Origin: Bacteroidales bacterium
Lineage (GTDB): Bacteria > Bacteroidota > Bacteroidia > Bacteroidales > GCA-2748055
DNA length: 47,779 bases
Direction: 5' to 3'
Assembly: GCA_021740585.1 (NCBI GenBank)
Contig: JAIOZM010000027.1
Span: 1-47,779, forward strand
Positions 44,593 to 47,779 of this stretch are shown here, piece by piece. Within the stretch, counting starts at the first letter, position 1. Each line of letters starts with the position of its first letter. The notes beneath the pieces are model-generated. The model did not search any database. It saw nothing but the letters and a program-made list of their open reading frames with translations, and was not told the origin of the DNA. The position numbers were made by a program, and so were the translations under genes.

Positions 44593-45252
44593 TTAACTAT
44601 GAACAGAATTCTCAATAGCAAATAAGTTTTGTGGTGCAACATTAAAGTTATCCTTAAAGAAATATACCATTAAAACTATGAAAGCAAGAAATCCTATAAC
44701 TATAAGCATCTGACCAAGAGATGTTTTCTGAATATCATGGCGGGATTTGACATCACATACTTCACCCGGACAATATTGTGCTTTTTCCTTATACACCATT
44801 GAATAAAATTTGCAACCCAAACAGATTCCAAAAGCCGATTCAAAAAACAGGAAAATCAGGCATACAAAGCAGATAAGTCCTGTAATTGGACTATAAGAAT
44901 TTACCAATACGAGAAGAATAAACATTGTTATTGCTAATACCAGCCCAATTATCCATGCAAACTTTTTTTGTTGAGCACCCACATATTCCGGAGTTTGATT
45001 TCTGATAAAAAGCCTTCCAATTATTAAAGTTGGCGCATACTTTGGATTAATAAAAATTCGAATGGAAATATCAGCAAGAAAAATTATTACTGCAAATTTC
45101 AGCATTAAAAAACTATTTGTATGAATTACCTGGAGTATTGATATAAACATCATCAAAAAGAGAATACCGGCCGCAGCCCTGATTTCCCGCTCGTTTAACA
45201 CAGGGATACTGTAGCCATCCACTTCCTCCCCAAATCTTCTTATTTTACTCAT
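44593..45252 (-). CDS. DUF4395-like integral membrane protein
   Basis: This 219-residue protein has about five membrane helices. The segment RIFINPKYAPTLIIGRLFIRNQTPEYVGAQQKKFAW (about 67-102) resembles the conserved loop of DUF4395 proteins, and a Cys-rich part follows (FGICLGCKFYSMVY, then YCPGEVC). The four clustered Cys could bind a metal or form redox pairs; DUF4395 proteins are often found near thiol-redox genes. The C-terminus adds one more helix and a short tail. The function is unknown. It lies 68 bp from pepD and 97 bp from the PqqD-like gene on the same strand. Confidence 0.78.
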   Translation of the reverse strand: MSKIRRFGEEVDGYSIPVLNEREIRAAAGILFLMMFISILQVIHTNSFLMLKFAVIIFLADISIRIFINPKYAPTLIIGRLFIRNQTPEYVGAQQKKFAWIIGLVLAITMFILLVLVNSYSPITGLICFVCLIFLFFESAFGICLGCKFYSMVYKEKAQYCPGEVCDVKSRHDIQKTSLGQMLIVIGFLAFIVLMVYFFKDNFNVAPQNLFAIENSVHS

Positions 45253-45349
45253 TTTCTTTTTTTTAATTTAATTAATTAGGAATTTTGCAATTAAAGAACT
45301 GCGAATAATAAACACTTTAAATTCCTAAAAGTTTAAATGAAAACGAATG

Positions 45350-45724
45350 TTATTCATACAATAATTGCCTGAAACTTATTAGTCTTTTCTCGTAAAGCAG
45401 GCTAATATATTTTTCCAGTCTGTTATCCAGATCATTAAGATCAAAAGCAGTCTCTTTATGCTCTTCACGAATAATATCACAAATTTCTTTGATATTTCTT
45501 TTATCGTCAATAGCATTCCATGCAGCTGTTCCCAATTCGTCAAGTTTTATCCTGAAAAAAAGTTTTTCCAGCCGGGGTGAAAACAAATGGTAAATCCTGG
45601 AGGCAAATTTTGGAATAAGAATCACTACCTTTCCCTCTTCCACCTCATTACTCCGGATTCTTACCGGAATCAGATCAGGAGCAGATATACTTTTTAATAT
45701 TTTTCTTCTTTCCAGAAAATTCAT
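45350..45724 (-). CDS. PqqD-like small protein
   Basis: This 124-residue protein has a C-terminal half with the PqqD pattern: LDELGTAAWNAIDDKRNIKEICDIIREEHK followed by a Leu-rich helix (DNRLEKYISLLYEKRLISF). PqqD domains recognise leader peptides in RiPP pathways. Here there is no radical SAM enzyme or precursor nearby, and the neighbour is an OPT transporter. PqqD-like genes beside OPT transporters are, I believe, recurrent in Bacteroidetes, so it may bind a peptide or regulate uptake. It starts 62 bp after the OPT stop, just behind a long hairpin. Confidence 0.8.
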   Translation of the reverse strand: MNFLERRKILKSISAPDLIPVRIRSNEVEEGKVVILIPKFASRIYHLFSPRLEKLFFRIKLDELGTAAWNAIDDKRNIKEICDIIREEHKETAFDLNDLDNRLEKYISLLYEKRLISFRQLLYE

Positions 45725-45734
45725 AGACTTGATA

Positions 45735-45775
45735 TTCGGTTTAAGGGCAGCGAAAACACTTACCCTTAAACCGAA
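45735..45775 (-). other. perfect 13-bp stem-loop between the OPT and pqqD-like genes
   Basis: TTCGGTTTAAGGG (45735-45747) and CCCTTAAACCGAA (45763-45775) are fully complementary, with a 15-base loop. On the transcript it forms 11 bases after the OPT stop and ends 10 bases before the pqqD-like ATG. It has no T tract, so it is probably an mRNA stability or processing element, or it masks the pqqD start region, rather than a simple terminator. Confidence 0.75.
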
Positions 45776-45786
45776 ATGTATTTTAT

Positions 45787-47779
45787 TTATCCTGCTGAAG
45801 GAGGAGCGGGTTCATTTGGTGAGCCAGCATTTTTCAGAGGTAAATTAATTAGTATCCAACCTGTTAATACCAGAATAGCTAATCCTATCAGGTACGATGG
45901 CTTTGAAAAAACAGCTGTTGGGAATCTGTCGAATGCTGCAAAAACTGCAAAAACCAATCCCATCAGGGCTTCACCGGCAATAAGACCGGAAGCAAGCAAT
46001 ACACCCACATTCTCAGATCTGGTTTTCTGTGCCTCATTATGTTTTTTCTTTTCAGCTCTCATCGTTAACAGACCTTTTATAGCACCTCCAATAAAAATAG
46101 CAAAGGTAGTCTTCAATGGAAGGTACATTCCTACAAAAACGAGCATCGGACTCTTCACTTGCATGAGAATAAATCCCAAACCCATTAACATTCCGGTAAT
46201 AACGAGTGGCCATGCCATTTCTCCGCCAACGATTCCCTGAGACAAAATGGCCATCAGGTTAGCCTGGGGAGCAGATAATTCTTTACTTCCGAATCCACCC
46301 ACATAACCTTCATTCAATCCGGTTTTTATGTCACCCTGATTTAAATATGAAAGGATAAAAAACATTACTGCTGCAGAAGCCACTACACCAATAATATCGC
46401 CTACCTGCATTCGCCATGGGGTTCCTCCCAGAATATGTCCGGCTTTTAAATCCTGAAGCATTTCACCTGCCACAGCAGCCGAAACACAAACAATTGCAGC
46501 CACACCCAATGTAGCAGCCACACCCTCATTTCCATTCACTCCAAGAATGACCATTATTAAGGCTGTTACCACCAGGGCTGTAAGCGTAAGTCCGGAAATG
46601 GGATTATTACTCGAACCCATTATTCCGACCAGATAACCAGACACAGCAGCAAAAAAGAAGGCAAGTATTATCATCACTGTGGAAGCAACGAGGGCAACTA
46701 AAACAGTAGTGCTAAATACAAAATAGGTTATAGCAAAAGTGGCTACAGCAACACCAAGAATACCAATCATAATCCAGGTAAAACTAATGTCCTTTTCATT
46801 TCTGGGAACACCGGTATCCACACCCGAAGCTGCTTTTTTAACATCATCGATTGAGCGGGCAACTCCGGCAAAAAGACTCTTACGCATCATATAAAGAGTA
46901 TAAATAGCACTAACGAGCATCCCACCTATGGCTATGGGCCTCACAATATATGACCAAACACTATAGGCTTTGGCGATCCATGCCTTTTGCATTGCAACAT
47001 CCATGCTTATTCCATCGCTGGCGACCAGTGCAGATGCGGCTGCCTGAATATCAATGTTGGGACCCAAAAAATAAAGAATTATCGGTGTAAGTAAACCCCA
47101 CGCCAGTAAACTACCACTAAAGTTCAAAGATGCCAACCGGGGGCCAATAATATATCCTACACCCAAATACGCTGGACTAACCGCAGGAGTACCGGCAAGA
47201 GCTCCTCCTTTACCTACCAGACCTAATTTAGCTCCTAAAAATTCCCCCATTCCGGTAATCTTCTGTTGTCCGAAAACAATAAAATGCTCCCAATAGTCGA
47301 GGAAAATCTTAAATTTACTCATAAGCGTTACAATGGCACCAAATATCATGGCACCGAAAAGAAATTTTGAACCACCGTCTGAATTAGAACCTGATTTATG
47401 TATTTCAGCTGCAGCAACAGACTCCGGGAAAGGAAGTTCAACATCGTCAACCATAACTTTTCTTAATAAAGCTACAAACATAATACCCAGAATACCACCG
47501 GCAATAAGAATAGCCGTGGTAATTCCATAGCTAAAGAAGTTCTCTACTTCAACACCTTGTTGTTGCTTCTGAAGGTAAACAATATAAAAGGCAGGGATAG
47601 TGAAAATGGCCCCAGCCGCAACCGATTCCCCAATGGAGCCAACTGTACGGGCAAAATTTTCTTCTAAAATACTTCCTCGCATAGCTTTGATAAGCGCCAT
47701 ACCAATAACTGCTGCCGGATAGGTGGCCGCAATGGTCATCCCGGCTTTCAATCCGAGATAAGCGTTTGCTGCTCCCAGC
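45787..47779 (-). CDS. OPT-family oligopeptide transporter (5' end outside window)
   Basis: At least 663 codons are visible. The frame stays open through the right edge, so the true start lies beyond 47779. The visible N-terminal segment reads LGAANAYLGLKAGMTIAATYPAAVIG, the OPT hallmark region, and is followed by about fourteen membrane helices. Motifs include FPESVAAAEI, LPLKTTFAIFIGGAIKG and GLIAGEALMGLVFA. OPT carriers import oligopeptides or metal-chelator complexes with protons; specificity is not readable. It leads a minus-strand group with pqqD-like, DUF4395 and pepD genes, which points to peptide uptake and breakdown. It ends in a Pro-rich tail (NEPAPPSAG). Confidence 0.93.
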   Translation of the reverse strand, partial: LGAANAYLGLKAGMTIAATYPAAVIGMALIKAMRGSILEENFARTVGSIGESVAAGAIFTIPAFYIVYLQKQQQGVEVENFFSYGITTAILIAGGILGIMFVALLRKVMVDDVELPFPESVAAAEIHKSGSNSDGGSKFLFGAMIFGAIVTLMSKFKIFLDYWEHFIVFGQQKITGMGEFLGAKLGLVGKGGALAGTPAVSPAYLGVGYIIGPRLASLNFSGSLLAWGLLTPIILYFLGPNIDIQAAASALVASDGISMDVAMQKAWIAKAYSVWSYIVRPIAIGGMLVSAIYTLYMMRKSLFAGVARSIDDVKKAASGVDTGVPRNEKDISFTWIMIGILGVAVATFAITYFVFSTTVLVALVASTVMIILAFFFAAVSGYLVGIMGSSNNPISGLTLTALVVTALIMVILGVNGNEGVAATLGVAAIVCVSAAVAGEMLQDLKAGHILGGTPWRMQVGDIIGVVASAAVMFFILSYLNQGDIKTGLNEGYVGGFGSKELSAPQANLMAILSQGIVGGEMAWPLVITGMLMGLGFILMQVKSPMLVFVGMYLPLKTTFAIFIGGAIKGLLTMRAEKKKHNEAQKTRSENVGVLLASGLIAGEALMGLVFAVFAAFDRFPTAVFSKPSYLIGLAILVLTGWILINLPLKNAGSPNEPAPPSAG

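Noticed and set aside
45350..45724. PqqD-like protein as part of the peptide island
   Set aside because: It is about 19 kb from the last of the island's exporters, on the other strand, and grouped with OPT and PepD genes; the GG peptides need no PqqD.
45776..46240. Plus-strand 154-codon ORF
   Set aside because: It is the antisense shadow of the OPT gene, with no recognisable domain.

Overview
This window looks like chromosomal DNA from a member of the Bacteroidota, probably an environmental relative of the Bacteroidales/Marinilabiliales. I infer this from several features. There are two proteins with the type-B C-terminal sorting domain of the type IX secretion system (T9SS). A PorP/SprF protein lies directly beside a giant adhesin. 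The DNA is AT-rich, Shine-Dalgarno sites are essentially absent, several -7 boxes fit the Bacteroidetes TAnnTTTG pattern, and (p)ppGpp metabolism is handled by a single long bifunctional Rel/SpoT enzyme. I saw no tRNA, rRNA, CRISPR array, insertion sequence or prophage gene.

Layout. Positions 1-156 are a perfect-period 26-bp tandem array that ends two bases from the stop of a CLC-CBS chloride channel gene (minus strand, to 1931). Positions 2338-9246 carry a T9SS cargo protein, spoT/rel, a Fur-like regulator, purA and a secreted protein of unknown function. Positions 9348-15034 carry a soluble multi-PAS histidine kinase, a small outer-membrane-type protein, a threonine/serine dehydratase, a thioredoxin-like/glutaredoxin fusion and an orphan groES. 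A TPR sensor kinase (15187-17325) leads into the accessory core of the window.

The core (17397-26861) is a candidate secreted-peptide island. It has a small HTH protein followed by five tiny genes, four of them tightly packed. These encode peptides of 48-58 residues with double-glycine-type leaders (one is Asn-Gly instead of Gly-Gly). The proposed cores of 25-38 residues are free of cysteine, hydrophobic to aromatic, and neutral to acidic. After a strong terminator come a 47-residue membrane peptide and a 185-residue single-pass protein, overlapping by ATGA, then a peptidase-C39 ABC exporter. A GPH-type sugar symporter on the opposite strand separates this from an ECF sigma/anti-sigma pair and a second C39 ABC exporter. 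No leader-modifying enzyme and no HlyD or TolC homologue lies in the window. The parts suggest unmodified peptides made as GG-leader precursors and trimmed and exported by the C39 transporters, with regulation by the HTH protein, the TPR kinase or the sigma factor. Toxin, signal and other roles remain open.

Positions 26869-33155 hold a T9SS pair: PorP/SprF and a 1759-residue adhesin containing five near-identical 82-residue repeats. Next come a signal-peptide ankyrin protein with a barrel-like C-terminus, a lipoprotein and an MFS transporter. A tandem array of a REP-like palindrome sits upstream of metH-metF, the methionine/one-carbon operon. The right end is a minus-strand peptide-utilisation group: an OPT oligopeptide transporter (cut by the window edge), a PqqD-like protein, a DUF4395 membrane protein and dipeptidase PepD, followed by an alpha/beta hydrolase.
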